DNA of 64,000 nt from Superficieibacter electus (GCF_002915575.1 NZ_PQGD01000020.1:1-64000), one strand, 5' to 3'. Shown: positions 7,460-17,265, counted from the first letter of the stretch. Notes: a model not told the origin generated them from the letters alone. Program-made: numbers and translations.

Positions 7460-8212
7460 ATGGGCAACGAACTGTTTAAGAAAATTTTTGGCGTAGTCCT
7501 GATGGATGAGGCTACTGACGCTGGCGCTGGTGGTTCATCTGGTGGTGGTGCCGAAGGCGATACTGCAACCGGCGCAGAGCAGGCAGCAGGTGCTGAAGGC
7601 GATAAACCTGAAAAAACTGTGGACGATAAGCAGCCTGGCACTCAGGACGACCCGCAGAAAAAGCAGGGTGAAAACGCTGATGAAGCTGATAAGCCGGAAG
7701 ACAAAAAGCAGGGAGACGGCGAAAAGCCAAAGGAAGAGAAGGATAAAAAACCTGAAGGCGCTCCGGAAAAATATGAGTTTAAGGCCACTGAAGGCGTTGA
7801 ACTGGATACGGAAGCCCTGAAGGATTTCGAGCCGCTGGCGCGCGAGTTGAACCTCAACCAGGAACAGGCGCAGAAGCTGGTTGATATGTACGGCACTAAG
7901 TTGCTTCCGATGGTGCAGAAACAGCAGGCCGAAGCATGGCAGAAGCAAACCGAAGGCTGGGCGGAATCAGTCAAAGCTGACAAAGAGATCGGCGGCGACA
8001 AACTCAATTCTAACCTGAGCGCAGCGCAACGCGCTCTGGAACAGTTCGGCACTCCTGAGCTGAAAGAATACCTGAACGGCACCGGACTGGGTAATCACCC
8101 TGAACTGGTTAAGACGTTCATCAGGATCGGCAAAGCCATGTCAGAAGACAACATGGTGACCGGTAAAGAAAGCGGTCAGCGTAGCGCTGCCGAAGTGCTT
8201 TATGGCAAATAA
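7460..8212 (+). CDS. Scaffolding / capsid assembly protein
   Basis: 250 aa directly before the coat gene. The first half is a disordered, highly acidic/lysine-rich low-complexity stretch (Gly, Asp, Glu, Lys, Pro), and the second half is helical (LNLNQEQAQKLVDMYGTKL ... AQRALEQFG), the usual make-up of podovirus scaffolding proteins that guide coat assembly and leave the prohead. Start at ATG 7460 after AAGGGTAAAAGAC; an internal Met at residue 15 is an alternative. Confidence 0.75.
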   Translation: MGNELFKKIFGVVLMDEATDAGAGGSSGGGAEGDTATGAEQAAGAEGDKPEKTVDDKQPGTQDDPQKKQGENADEADKPEDKKQGDGEKPKEEKDKKPEGAPEKYEFKATEGVELDTEALKDFEPLARELNLNQEQAQKLVDMYGTKLLPMVQKQQAEAWQKQTEGWAESVKADKEIGGDKLNSNLSAAQRALEQFGTPELKEYLNGTGLGNHPELVKTFIRIGKAMSEDNMVTGKESGQRSAAEVLYGK

Positions 8213-8226
8213 GAGAGGACACAAAT

Positions 8227-9213
8227 ATGGCTGTTAAAGGCTTAACTGCGCTGACGCTGGCAGACTGGGGTAAGCGCGTAGACCCGAACGGCAAGATCGA
8301 TAAAATCATCGAGCTGCTCGGCCAGACTAACCCGATTCTGGAGGATATGCCGTTTGTAGAAGGCAACCTGCCGACCGGGCACCGTACCACCATCCGCACT
8401 GGTCTGCCGGAAGGCACCTGGCGCTTGCTGAACTACGGCGTGAAACAGGGTAAATCCACCACGGCGCAGATCACCGATACCGTCGGTATGCTGGAAGCCT
8501 ATGCCGAAGTGGACAAGTCGCTGGCCGATCTGAACGGTAACACTGCTGAGTTCCGTCTTTCGGAAGATCGCGCCTTCATCGAAGGTATGAATCAGCAGAT
8601 GGCGCAGACGCTGTTTTACGGCGATACCAGCGTTAACCCTGAGCGCTTCATGGGTCTGGCACCGCGCTATTCCAGCAAGTCCGCTGGTAATGCTCAGAAC
8701 ATCATCGACGCAGGCGGTACCGGTACCGATAACACATCTATCTGGCTGATTGTGTGGGGCGAGAATACCGTTCACGGTATCTTCCCGAAAGACCAGAAAG
8801 CCGGTCTTCAGCATGACGATCTGGGAGAGCATACGCTCTACGACCAGAACGGCGGCCAATATCAGGGCTATCGCTCCCACTACAAGTGGGATAACGGCCT
8901 GACCGTTCGTGACTGGCGCTATGTTGTCCGTGTGGCAAACATCGATGTCAGCGATCTGTCCAGCCCGACCGCCGCTGCAAACATCGTCCGTCTGATGATT
9001 CAGGCACTGCATCGCATCCCGAACCGTGGCATGGGCAAAGCTGTGTTCTATATGAACCGCTCTGTTGCTCAGGCTCTCGACCTTCAGTCTCTCGACAAAG
9101 CGTCTCTGGCGTTGACCGTTAAAGAGACAGAAGGCGAGTGGTGGACTGCATTCCGTGGTATTCCGATCCGCGAAACCGATGCGATTCTGGAAACTGAATC
9201 CCGCGTTGTGTAA
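8227..9213 (+). CDS. Major capsid (coat) protein
   Basis: 328 aa, right after the scaffold gene and preceded by AAGAGAGGACACAAAT. The content (MAVKGLTALTLADWGKRVDPNGKIDKIIELLGQTNPILEDM) is that of epsilon15 gp7-like coat proteins, expected to take the HK97 fold and form the T=7 shell. A GGGCC/GGCCC hairpin lies in the short gap before the cement gene. Confidence 0.9.
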   Translation: MAVKGLTALTLADWGKRVDPNGKIDKIIELLGQTNPILEDMPFVEGNLPTGHRTTIRTGLPEGTWRLLNYGVKQGKSTTAQITDTVGMLEAYAEVDKSLADLNGNTAEFRLSEDRAFIEGMNQQMAQTLFYGDTSVNPERFMGLAPRYSSKSAGNAQNIIDAGGTGTDNTSIWLIVWGENTVHGIFPKDQKAGLQHDDLGEHTLYDQNGGQYQGYRSHYKWDNGLTVRDWRYVVRVANIDVSDLSSPTAAANIVRLMIQALHRIPNRGMGKAVFYMNRSVAQALDLQSLDKASLALTVKETEGEWWTAFRGIPIRETDAILETESRVV

Positions 9214-9229
9214 CGCCTGTCATTAACTG

Positions 9230-9247
9230 ATGGGCCTGCTGGCCCAT
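9230..9247 (+). other. Intercistronic hairpin after coat gene
   Basis: ATGGGCC-TGCT-GGCCCAT, a 7-bp stem with a four-base loop and no T tract. It probably protects the 3' end of the abundant coat mRNA or slows readthrough, rather than acting as a full terminator. Confidence 0.4.
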
Positions 9248-9263
9248 ACATGGAGAAAAAGAG

Positions 9264-9707
9264 ATGATCCTCGACAAATTGTTGATGTTCTCTGAAGGTC
9301 AGGCGGTTACGGCTTCTGCACCTTCGACTGATGTGGTCGACCTCGGCCCGATTGACGGCACCCGCCGTGATATCGGCGTGGGTTATCCGCTGGAATGGTT
9401 CGTTAACGCGACTACTGCTGCCGCTGCTGCTGGCGCTGCTACGGTGAATATTCAGTTCCAGACCAGCTCTGATAATTCCACCTGGCGCACGCTTGCCAGC
9501 AGTGGTGATCTGGCTCTGGCTGACCTTACCGCCGGTAAGCGTGTTGTTGCACAGAAAGTTCCGCAGGGTGTTCTGCGTTATCTGCGTGTGAACTATTCCG
9601 TGGGTACCGGGCCGCTGACCGCCGGCGCTTTCACTTCAGGCATCAACCTGGATGTAGACGGTAACAACACGTCCTACTATCCGATCCGTTCACGTATCAC
9701 TGGTTAA
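9264..9707 (+). CDS. Bbp16-like capsid cement protein
   Basis: 147 aa opening MILDKLLMFSEGQAVTASAPS, then VVDLGPIDGTRRDIGVGYPLEWFV, the signature of the Bbp16 capsid cement family (named for BPP-1). These proteins sit on the outside of the shell and stabilise it. It starts at ATG 9264 after GGAGAAAAAGAG, next to the coat gene as in related podoviruses. Confidence 0.8.
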   Translation: MILDKLLMFSEGQAVTASAPSTDVVDLGPIDGTRRDIGVGYPLEWFVNATTAAAAAGAATVNIQFQTSSDNSTWRTLASSGDLALADLTAGKRVVAQKVPQGVLRYLRVNYSVGTGPLTAGAFTSGINLDVDGNNTSYYPIRSRITG

Positions 9708-9716
9708 GAGGCGAAT

Positions 9717-10097
9717 ATGTCTGAAGAAAAAGCGAAGTACCGCGTTACGCGCCTCTCTTTCATCGTCAATCAACTGGTACATGAAGGTGAAGAGGTTGAG
9801 TACGACGGCGAGCCGGGCAGCGCTCTGGAGCCTCTGAACGATGCGGCTAAGTCCGCGAAGAAGAAGGCCGAGAAAAAGCACGGTAAGACCGAAGAGGTTA
9901 AGCCTCCTCAGGTGAGCGTTGTTTCTGACAGCAACCCTGACGACGGCGAGCCGGGCAGCGGTGACGGTGCGGTGAGCGAAGACCTCGCATCTTTACGCCA
10001 GCAGTATGAAGAACTCTTCGACAAGAAGCCGGGCAATAAGTCGGCTGAAACAATGAAGAGCGAAATCGCTGCGAAGCGGAAAGAATTAGGGGTTTAA
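9717..10097 (+). CDS. Head-region protein with C-terminal HeH/SAP-like motif, 126 aa
   Basis: The N-terminus is a small beta domain (KYRVTRLSFIVNQLVHEGEEVEYDG), the middle a lysine-rich linker, and the C-terminus (LASLRQQYEELFDKKPGNKSAETMKSEI) resembles the HeH/Rho-N type helix-extension-helix motif found in phage head proteins. An 18-base exact repeat (9804-9821 and 9942-9959) encodes DGEPGS twice in frame. Function unknown. Confidence 0.65.
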   Translation: MSEEKAKYRVTRLSFIVNQLVHEGEEVEYDGEPGSALEPLNDAAKSAKKKAEKKHGKTEEVKPPQVSVVSDSNPDDGEPGSGDGAVSEDLASLRQQYEELFDKKPGNKSAETMKSEIAAKRKELGV

Positions 10098-10114
10098 GCC
10101 TCTTGAGTTAAACA

Positions 10115-10130
10115 GGGGGCTTCGGCCCCC
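10115..10130 (+). other. GGGGGC-TTCG-GCCCCC hairpin
   Basis: A very stable tetraloop-capped stem between two head genes, followed by TTCTTG rather than a full T tract. It may act as a partial terminator or mRNA stabiliser. Confidence 0.5.
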
Positions 10131-10148
10131 TTCTTGCAGGAGTGGATT

Positions 10149-10475
10149 ATGGAACTGGTAAATCTAAAAATCGGCACCGACACATTTCAGGATGAGAACG
10201 GCGAAACCAAAACCCGTGATGATTATCCGTGGGGGTTGTGCATTGAGCTGAACAACGAGACGCTGACCAAACTGAAGGCGACGCCGCAGCCAGCAGGGAC
10301 TGAAGTAATGATCACTGCTAAGGCAATTATTCGCTCTACGTCAACCCGTGACACTGAAGAAGGCATGCAGCATAACGCCAGCCTTCAGATCACTGACATG
10401 GCTATTTCTCCGGCCACTCCGCAGGCTCCGGAGCGCAGCACCGCTGAAGTGATGTATGGTTCCGGGGGTGAGTGA
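10149..10475 (+). CDS. Capsid staple protein (epsilon15 gp10-like)
   Basis: 108 aa (about 12 kDa), in the third position after the coat gene, matching the epsilon15 gp10 molecular staple in size and order. I start at ATG 10149 because TTGCAGGAGTGGATT gives a good ribosome-binding site. The sequence (LVNLKIGTDTFQDENGETKTRDDYPWGLCIELNNETLTKL) is beta-rich. It ends by TGATG overlap with the next gene. The assignment is by position and size rather than a diagnostic motif. Confidence 0.65.
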   Translation: MELVNLKIGTDTFQDENGETKTRDDYPWGLCIELNNETLTKLKATPQPAGTEVMITAKAIIRSTSTRDTEEGMQHNASLQITDMAISPATPQAPERSTAEVMYGSGGE

Positions 10476-11080
10476 TGGCTTCCGTTATCGAGATCTGCAA
10501 CCGTGCTCTGGGGAATCTCGGAAACAACCGGAGCATTAACAGCCTGGAAGAAGCCAGCAAAGAAGCCGGTCAGTGCTCACTGTATTACGAATCAATGCGT
10601 GATGCGGTGCTGGCAGACTTCGACTGGAACTTTGCCACCAAGCGTGTAGCACTGGCTGACACCAACAATCCGCCGCCTGACTGGCAATATGCTTACACCT
10701 ACCCAACAGACTGCCTGCGCATTATTGAGATCCCCACTGCCGGGATCCCTAACCCTGCCTCGCGTATGCGTGTTGAGTATTTTGTTGGCGCTGACTTTGA
10801 CGGCACCGGAAAGCTGATCTACACGAATGAGGCGCAGGCCTGGCTGAAGTACGTAGCGCGGATCACCGACGTCAACATGTTTGATTCTATTTTTCAGGAA
10901 GCGCTGACGTGGAAACTGGCTGCGTCGATCAACATGTCACTGACCGGCAATGCAGATCTCGGAAATAACGCTCTCAGTATGTACAAACAAATCATTCTTA
11001 ACGCTGGTTCACACAGCATGAATGAGTCGCAGGAGCCGGTAGCACCTGAAAGCGAATTCACTGTTGCGAGGTTATGCTGA
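10475..11080 (+). CDS. Head-tail adaptor / tail accessory protein
   Basis: 201 aa starting at ATG 10475 (TGATG overlap). The N-terminus ASVIEICNRALGNLGNNRSINSLEEASKEAGQCSLYYESMRDAVL and the following DFDWNFATKRVALA are the hallmark of podovirus head-tail adaptor proteins (P22 gp4 / T7 gp11 class), which bind below the portal ring and accept the tail nozzle. The next gene begins inside its stop. Confidence 0.78.
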   Translation: MASVIEICNRALGNLGNNRSINSLEEASKEAGQCSLYYESMRDAVLADFDWNFATKRVALADTNNPPPDWQYAYTYPTDCLRIIEIPTAGIPNPASRMRVEYFVGADFDGTGKLIYTNEAQAWLKYVARITDVNMFDSIFQEALTWKLAASINMSLTGNADLGNNALSMYKQIILNAGSHSMNESQEPVAPESEFTVARLC

Positions 11081-13557
11081 TGGCATTTAGCTGGATACAA
11101 CCGAGCTTTGCTGGTGGTGAGATCGGGCCTTCTCTGTATGGTCGCATCGACATGGCTAAGTATCAGGTGGCGCTGCGCAAGTGCGATAACTTCATTGTCC
11201 GGCAATATGGTGGCGTGGAAAACCGTCCGGGCACGCGGTTTGTTGCCGCGGCAAAATACCCTGACCGCAAATGCCGCCTGATCCCCTTCCAGTTCTCTAC
11301 GGTACAGACATATGCGCTTGAGTTCGGTCACAACTACATGCGCGTCATTAAAGATGGTGCGCTGGTGCTGACCAGCAGCAACGCCATTTATGAACTGGCA
11401 ATGCCATACGCTGAAGACGATCTCTTCCGTATCAAATTCACGCAAAGCGCTGACGTTCTGACGCTTGTTCATCCGAACTATCCGCCTAAAGAGTTGCGCC
11501 GGTACGCGCATGACAACTGGCAGATCGTTGATGTTGAGACGAATAACGGACCGTTTGAAGATATCAACGTTACCGAGACGAGCACTGTTTACGCCAGCGC
11601 GCCCACCGGCATCATCACGCTGACTGCGAGTCAGGAAATTTTCGGATCTGAACAGGTCGGCAAGTTATTCTACCTTGAGCAACCAGCGGTTGATTCTGTC
11701 CCCGTCTGGGAGACTAGCAAAGAAACAGTGATTAACGATATCCGGCGGGCGGAAAGCAACTACTACCGGGCCAACACTGCCGGGAAGACCGGGACGCTGC
11801 GTCCGTCACATACCGAAGGCATGGCCTGGGACGGATGGGGCGGCACTGGAGATGATGATACAGGCATACAGTGGGAATACCTGCACAGTGGCTTCGGCAT
11901 TGTCCGTATCACCGCCGTCGCCAGTGATGGAAAAAGCGCAACGGCTACGGTTATTTCTCGCATCCCTGAAAACGTTGTGGGCAGCACAAAGGCGAGCTAT
12001 AAGTGGGCGCGGTTTGCCTGGAACAGTGTTAACGGTTATCCCGGCACTGTCGTTTATTATCAGCAACGCCTTTATTTCGCTGCGTCTACTGCTTATCCGC
12101 AGACGATCTGGGCAAGCCGCACCGGCGATTACAAGGACTTCGGGAAGAATAACCCGATTCAGGACGATGATCGCATTATCTACACCTACGCCGGGCGTCA
12201 GGTTAACGAGATCCGCCACCTGATCGACGTTGGATCTCTGGTTGTTCTGACGTCTGGTGGTGAATTTGTTGTGACCGGAGACCAGAATAAGGTTCTGACT
12301 CCCAGCGCTTTCTCTCTCAGTTCGCAGGGATCCAATGGTTGCAGCAATATTCCGCCAATAGCCGTGGCAAACATTGCTTTATTCGTCCAGGAGAAGGGCA
12401 GCGTCGTGCGGGATCTGGCTTATTCCTTTGACGTCGACGGTTACCAGGGCAATGACCTTACCATCCTGGCTAACCACCTTTTCCAGAAACGCAGCATTGT
12501 GGACTGGTGTTTCTCCATTGTCCCTTATTCCTGCGCGTTCTGTGTTCGTGATGACGGCAAGCTGCTGGCGCTCACATATCTGCGTGATCAACAGGTGTTT
12601 GCATGGTCCCCGCAATCCGGCCCGGGCAAATACGAAAGCACATGCAGTATCAGCGAAGCGAATGAGGACGCCGTGTACTTCATCGTCAACCGCACTATAA
12701 ACGGCCAGGTTGTGCGTTACATTGAGCGCCTTTCAAGCCGCCTGTTTACTGATGATATCGACGCTTTTTTTGTCGACAGCGGCCTGAGTTATGACGGACG
12801 TAACAGCGGAAGCCGGACGGCGACCATCAGCGGCGGCAGCGGAGACTGGAGTTATCAGCAGGATTATACCCTGACGATCAGCGGAACGGCATATTTCGGC
12901 TCCGGCGACGTCGGCGCACAAATTCAGTTTCCGTATTCAGAATACGATTCCGATGCCGGTGAAGTGGTAGATAAGCAACTGCGCTGCGACATCATTTCTG
13001 TGATCGGTAGTAATGCCGTGACCATCTCCGCTAACCGAAATATCCCCGCCGCGCTACGCAATACGGCAACAACCAACTGGCTTATGGCTCGCCGCACGTT
13101 TGCCGGGCTGAACCATCTTGAAGGCCAGACGGTTAACATTCTCTCTGACGCCAGCGTTGAGCCGCAGAAGGTTGTATCTGGTGGCGCTGTCACGCTGGAG
13201 AAGCCGGGCGGCGTTGTGCATATCGGGCTTCCCATTGATGCGCAGTTTGAAACGCTGGACGTCAATATTAATGGTCAGGAAACGTTGCTCGATAAGAAGC
13301 AGCTTATCAACACTGTCACGCTGGTGGTGAATGCCAGTCGCGGTATATGGGCCTCCACTCCTGGCGGGAAGTGGTACGAGTATCCGCAGCGCGAATTTGA
13401 GTTTTACGACGATCCTGTTGATGACGCAACCGGTAAGGTTGAAATCAAGCTCGACAGTAACTGGGATAAAAATGGCCGCGTCAAAATAAAACAGACTGAC
13501 CCGCTGCCGCTTTCTGTGCTGGCGGTTATTCCTCGTCTGACGGTGGGAGGTTTCTGA
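11080..13557 (+). CDS. Tail nozzle / tubular tail protein
   Basis: 825 aa starting at ATG 11080 in a TGATG junction; an ATG two codons earlier is possible but is worse spaced from GAGG. The opening AFSWIQPSFAGGEIGPSLYGRIDMAKYQVALRKCDNFIV and QYGGVENRPGTRFV are conserved in large podovirus tail proteins equivalent to T7 gp12 nozzle. It forms the distal tail tube, linking adaptor to tailspikes. It overlaps the following gene by ATGA. Confidence 0.8.
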   Translation: MAFSWIQPSFAGGEIGPSLYGRIDMAKYQVALRKCDNFIVRQYGGVENRPGTRFVAAAKYPDRKCRLIPFQFSTVQTYALEFGHNYMRVIKDGALVLTSSNAIYELAMPYAEDDLFRIKFTQSADVLTLVHPNYPPKELRRYAHDNWQIVDVETNNGPFEDINVTETSTVYASAPTGIITLTASQEIFGSEQVGKLFYLEQPAVDSVPVWETSKETVINDIRRAESNYYRANTAGKTGTLRPSHTEGMAWDGWGGTGDDDTGIQWEYLHSGFGIVRITAVASDGKSATATVISRIPENVVGSTKASYKWARFAWNSVNGYPGTVVYYQQRLYFAASTAYPQTIWASRTGDYKDFGKNNPIQDDDRIIYTYAGRQVNEIRHLIDVGSLVVLTSGGEFVVTGDQNKVLTPSAFSLSSQGSNGCSNIPPIAVANIALFVQEKGSVVRDLAYSFDVDGYQGNDLTILANHLFQKRSIVDWCFSIVPYSCAFCVRDDGKLLALTYLRDQQVFAWSPQSGPGKYESTCSISEANEDAVYFIVNRTINGQVVRYIERLSSRLFTDDIDAFFVDSGLSYDGRNSGSRTATISGGSGDWSYQQDYTLTISGTAYFGSGDVGAQIQFPYSEYDSDAGEVVDKQLRCDIISVIGSNAVTISANRNIPAALRNTATTNWLMARRTFAGLNHLEGQTVNILSDASVEPQKVVSGGAVTLEKPGGVVHIGLPIDAQFETLDVNINGQETLLDKKQLINTVTLVVNASRGIWASTPGGKWYEYPQREFEFYDDPVDDATGKVEIKLDSNWDKNGRVKIKQTDPLPLSVLAVIPRLTVGGF

Positions 13558-14021
13558 TGATTAACGCTCAGATAGTGCCTGCCACCGCCTCGCATATTGA
13601 AGAAATTCTGCCCCGCGTCCGCGCTGCTGATGCTGAAGAGTTTGCAGCCACAAACGGATGGAGTGTCAGGCGTGTACTCGAAACCGGGTTGCGTACGTCA
13701 ACTTTCTGCTGCGCCGGACTGGTAAACGGTCGCGTGGTAACTGTGTTCGGAGTGGCACCAGGTTCAATGATTGGCGGCTACGGGATCCCCTGGCTGGTGG
13801 GCACCGATGAGCTGGAAAAATATCAGCGCACTTTCCTGCGCCGCTGCGGGAAAGTGGTCAATGCAATGCTGACCGTTTACCCGTATCTTGAAAATTATGT
13901 TGATGCGCGAAACCACGTTGCTAAATCCTGGCTTCACTGGCTCGGGTTCAACATCGAGGATGCCGCGCCATATGGTGTTAACGGGCTGCCGTTCCATCGC
14001 TTTCATATGAGGAAAAAATAA
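13557..14021 (+). CDS. Internal virion protein, DUF2833 / GNAT-like fold
   Basis: 154 aa with the acetyltransferase-like pattern of podovirus internal protein A (T7 gp13 class): IVPATASHIEEILPRVRAADAEEFAATNG at the start and SWLHWLGFNIEDAAPYGVNGLPFHRFHM at the end. Such proteins are needed in the virion but are not known to be active acetyltransferases. It is coupled to both neighbours (ATGA before, TAATG after). Confidence 0.72.
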   Translation: MINAQIVPATASHIEEILPRVRAADAEEFAATNGWSVRRVLETGLRTSTFCCAGLVNGRVVTVFGVAPGSMIGGYGIPWLVGTDELEKYQRTFLRRCGKVVNAMLTVYPYLENYVDARNHVAKSWLHWLGFNIEDAAPYGVNGLPFHRFHMRKK

Positions 14022-14560
14022 TGTGTGGACCAGTCGCGGTTGGTGCTGCCGTACTTGTTTCCGCTGCTATGCAGGCGTACAGCCAGCGACAGCAGGGTAA
14101 ATATCAGTCGGCTGTTGCAAATCAGAATGCTGATATCGCTGAGGCTCAGGCTGAAGACTCTGTGAACAGGGGTAATATTGCCGCGGCAGAACGCCGCCGC
14201 CAGACTAACCAGGCTCTTGGCACACAAAACGCCACAATGGGTGCGCTTGGAACAGATCTTTCAACCGGCAACGCCTTAGATATCTTCGGTGACACGGCTC
14301 AGTTTGGGCAACTCGATGCGCTGACCACCGTTAATAATGCGCAGCGTGAGGCTTACGGCTACCAGGTTCAAAGCGTTAACTCAATTGCTGAGGGGCGGGC
14401 GGCAAGAAGCGCGGCAAATTCCGCAGCGACACAAACACTTCTGACCGCTCCAATCAAGGCATATGGCGCATACCAGATGGCTGGCGGTACGTGGAGTCCA
14501 TTCACGCAAAGCAATGCAGCACCGATCAGCTCAGCCGTTGGCACTAAAACAGGTCGATAA
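14021..14560 (+). CDS. Virion core / ejection protein (T7 gp14-like)
   Basis: 179 aa with an N-terminal hydrophobic helix (GPVAVGAAVLVSAAMQAYSQ) followed by a long Ala/Gln/Asn-rich helix. This is the standard make-up of small podovirus ejection proteins that leave the capsid and insert in the outer membrane to begin the DNA channel. It is followed by the two large internal proteins, as expected for the ejection cassette. Confidence 0.75.
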   Translation: MCGPVAVGAAVLVSAAMQAYSQRQQGKYQSAVANQNADIAEAQAEDSVNRGNIAAAERRRQTNQALGTQNATMGALGTDLSTGNALDIFGDTAQFGQLDALTTVNNAQREAYGYQVQSVNSIAEGRAARSAANSAATQTLLTAPIKAYGAYQMAGGTWSPFTQSNAAPISSAVGTKTGR

Positions 14561-14571
14561 GGAGATAAATC

Positions 14572-17265
14572 ATGCCAGTAGTACCAACAACAACCGGGCG
14601 TCAAGTTGAAAGCCGAGGGGTGCAGACTGGAGGATTCTCCACGGTTGATTCCCCTCAGGCTGGGCAGGTTCTCTCTGACGTAACAGGTCAATATGCAGGT
14701 GCTTTCGCAGAGGCCAAAAAGAGAGCTAATGTGGCACTTTCTCAACAGGCTGGCTTACAACTAAGCCAGTTTGAAGAGGATATGAAAACGGATCTTTTCA
14801 GTCTTAAAGGTCAGAACGCCATCGGAAAGGGACAGGAGTTTACTCAAAAATACGATGAGAAAATACAGGAGCTTTCCAGTAACCTGCCAGATGACGCTTC
14901 AAAACAGATGTTTATGCAGCAGGCCCAGCAGCAGCGAATCAGCTTCAATGGGATAGCCGGGAGATATGAGCTTGGCGAAGTGAATGCATTTGAGGATGAT
15001 CAGCTAAATGCTACCAGGCAACTTCAGTTACAAAAGGAAGGCGAGGCGTGGAATAACCCTCAGGAAGCAAACCTTGCAAGGAATACTCGCATGGTTGCGC
15101 TTGCTCGTTTTGGCGCGGCCCGAGGGTGGTCTCAGGAACGTATCTTGTCTGAAATTGAAAAAGATAACGCGTCCGCTACTGAAACCAGAGCTAAAAATTA
15201 TGCAGTTGCAAATCCCCTTGGCTGGATGAATGGTGATTTCTCTGTCATTGATAGTAACGGAGACCTGGACTTACGAGCCGTGGGCATGGTGGAGTCAGGC
15301 GGGAAGCACCGTAATTCCGACGGTAGTCTGGTAACTTCCCCCGCCGGGGCACAGGGACAATTTCAGTTAATGCCAGACACGGGAAAAGAGCTTGCTGCAA
15401 AGCGAGGCGTTCAATATAACCCAGACGATCCAGAGCAACACGCTCAACTGGCGCGTGATTACGCTGGGCAATTAAGTAAAAAATATCAATCTGAACCGCT
15501 GGCAGGTGCCGCATACAACTGGGGAATGGGAAACGTCGATAAACTGATAGCCAAAGTGGGTGATCCACGTAAAGGCGAAATATCGATGGAAGATTTTGTT
15601 AAAAATCTACCCGCCGAAACTCGCGGATGGCTCTCCCGTTACAACAAAAATAAAACAGGGATGGACCCACTTACTATCTATCAGGTTGATAATCTGGCAA
15701 ACGCTCAGATTGAAAAACAGAGAAAGCTTGTTCTGCAATCTCTTGAGCCTGTTTTAAGCAACACTATGGCTCAACTCAATAACGGAGAGGTGCCGGATAC
15801 GATCCCTTCTATTCCATCCATCATGTTTGGATATGGTGACCAGGGACGTAAAATGGTTTCCCAGCTTGATATCGCAATGGACAATGCAAAAACATTTCAG
15901 GCTATTCAGTATCTGCCACCTGAACAGCAAAAAGCTGAGCTTGAAAGAGTTAAGCCTACCGCTAACGATCCTAATTATGCTTTAAAAATCGATGCCTTCG
16001 GTAAGTTAAAAACTTTGGTTTCTAACTCAAATACTGTTATTCAGGAACAGCGTGATTCAAGGCGTTTCAATGAAGCATTAGCGATAGGGGAAAAGCTTGA
16101 TCCCAGCAATGAAGCTATGCAGAAGGCTGCTGATAACACAGAATCAGCGATTAATTTCAGGGTGAACGACCAAAACACGCACGATGATATCGTGCAGCAG
16201 GTTCGACAGACCGGCATTATTCCATCACAGGTTACTTCTCAGCTTAATGCCATTTCCCGGGCCAGCAGCCCTGACGTTGTCCTTCAGGGCGCGCGCTTAT
16301 TTAATGCTCTCTACGCGACTGATTCCGCATCTGTTGGTGATCTCCCAAAAGATATGCAGGGTTTTTATCTGACCGTTAAGCAGCTCAGCGATGCCGGTAT
16401 GGCTCCCGAGGCCGCAGTTAATCAGGCGCAAAACTTAACATATAACCAGACTGATGCCTTAAAAGCGCAACTCGCTTCTACTCAAAGCACGAAGGAGTAC
16501 AAAAAAGAAAGAGCAAGCGCTATGGACTCTGCCCGGGGGAACATGGCGCAGTGGTTCAGAATTGATCCTGAAGCTGATGATACCTCTACAGATGCTGCTA
16601 TGTTCAGAAACGACTACCAGTCTCTTTACGATATAAATTATCGCACATCAGGCGGAAATTCTGAGGCGGCCAAGAAAATGACCAACCAGCAGATCGCGCG
16701 CACATGGAGCATTAGTACTGTGAACGGCAATGCCAGGTTTATGAAATATGCACCAGAAGCTCTTTATAATTATGGGCCTTCTGACTGGCAGGTAGAACAA
16801 TGGAAAGCTGAAAAAGAGCAATTAATGTATGGAGACCGGAAAGAAAATATTTCCGTCAGCCCGACGCAGATCGGCATAACCTCAGGTAATGCGCCAGTTA
16901 TTGAAACAAATACTCCAGAGTCTCGCGTCGGAGGTGATCTGGAAATAACGCCTGATGCTTTGACACCAAGAAACGGTGACTACGCAATCATGATCCGCAC
17001 GAAAGATAAGGATGGGATTGAGACAGTTCAGCCTTATTTTGACAAACATTATCGCCAGGTGCGCTGGAAACCGTCTCTGGAAGACTGGAAACCTTACCAG
17101 GATTCCCAGAAAGAGCGTGAGCAAAGAGAGCAGGAAGAGGTCATTAGAGGGCAGGAGAAGCGCGGTTTCATCGATAAACATCGCGCCCTTGATGAGCAGT
17201 ACCAAAAATTCCACGGCGACCGTGTTAATCGCTTCAAAAACTATTTTTCATGGGATGACGAATAA
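14572..17265 (+). CDS. Internal virion protein with lytic transglycosylase domain
   Basis: 897 aa. Residues about 232-335 form an SLT domain: catalytic Glu241 in MVESGGKHRN, then SPAGAQGQFQLMPDTGKE and AAYNWGMGNVDKL. Flanking regions are long Gln/Lys-rich helices typical of T7 gp15/gp16-like ejection proteins. It cuts peptidoglycan while the genome crosses the periplasm. Starts at ATG 14572 after AAGGAGATAAATC. The transglycosylase and the next 959-aa protein together should make the trans-envelope channel. Confidence 0.85.
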   Translation: MPVVPTTTGRQVESRGVQTGGFSTVDSPQAGQVLSDVTGQYAGAFAEAKKRANVALSQQAGLQLSQFEEDMKTDLFSLKGQNAIGKGQEFTQKYDEKIQELSSNLPDDASKQMFMQQAQQQRISFNGIAGRYELGEVNAFEDDQLNATRQLQLQKEGEAWNNPQEANLARNTRMVALARFGAARGWSQERILSEIEKDNASATETRAKNYAVANPLGWMNGDFSVIDSNGDLDLRAVGMVESGGKHRNSDGSLVTSPAGAQGQFQLMPDTGKELAAKRGVQYNPDDPEQHAQLARDYAGQLSKKYQSEPLAGAAYNWGMGNVDKLIAKVGDPRKGEISMEDFVKNLPAETRGWLSRYNKNKTGMDPLTIYQVDNLANAQIEKQRKLVLQSLEPVLSNTMAQLNNGEVPDTIPSIPSIMFGYGDQGRKMVSQLDIAMDNAKTFQAIQYLPPEQQKAELERVKPTANDPNYALKIDAFGKLKTLVSNSNTVIQEQRDSRRFNEALAIGEKLDPSNEAMQKAADNTESAINFRVNDQNTHDDIVQQVRQTGIIPSQVTSQLNAISRASSPDVVLQGARLFNALYATDSASVGDLPKDMQGFYLTVKQLSDAGMAPEAAVNQAQNLTYNQTDALKAQLASTQSTKEYKKERASAMDSARGNMAQWFRIDPEADDTSTDAAMFRNDYQSLYDINYRTSGGNSEAAKKMTNQQIARTWSISTVNGNARFMKYAPEALYNYGPSDWQVEQWKAEKEQLMYGDRKENISVSPTQIGITSGNAPVIETNTPESRVGGDLEITPDALTPRNGDYAIMIRTKDKDGIETVQPYFDKHYRQVRWKPSLEDWKPYQDSQKEREQREQEEVIRGQEKRGFIDKHRALDEQYQKFHGDRVNRFKNYFSWDDE

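Noticed and set aside
9526-9538. TTACC-N3-GGTAA palindrome inside the cement protein gene
   Set aside because: Spacer is three rather than five and it lies in coding sequence (LTAGKR); likely chance.
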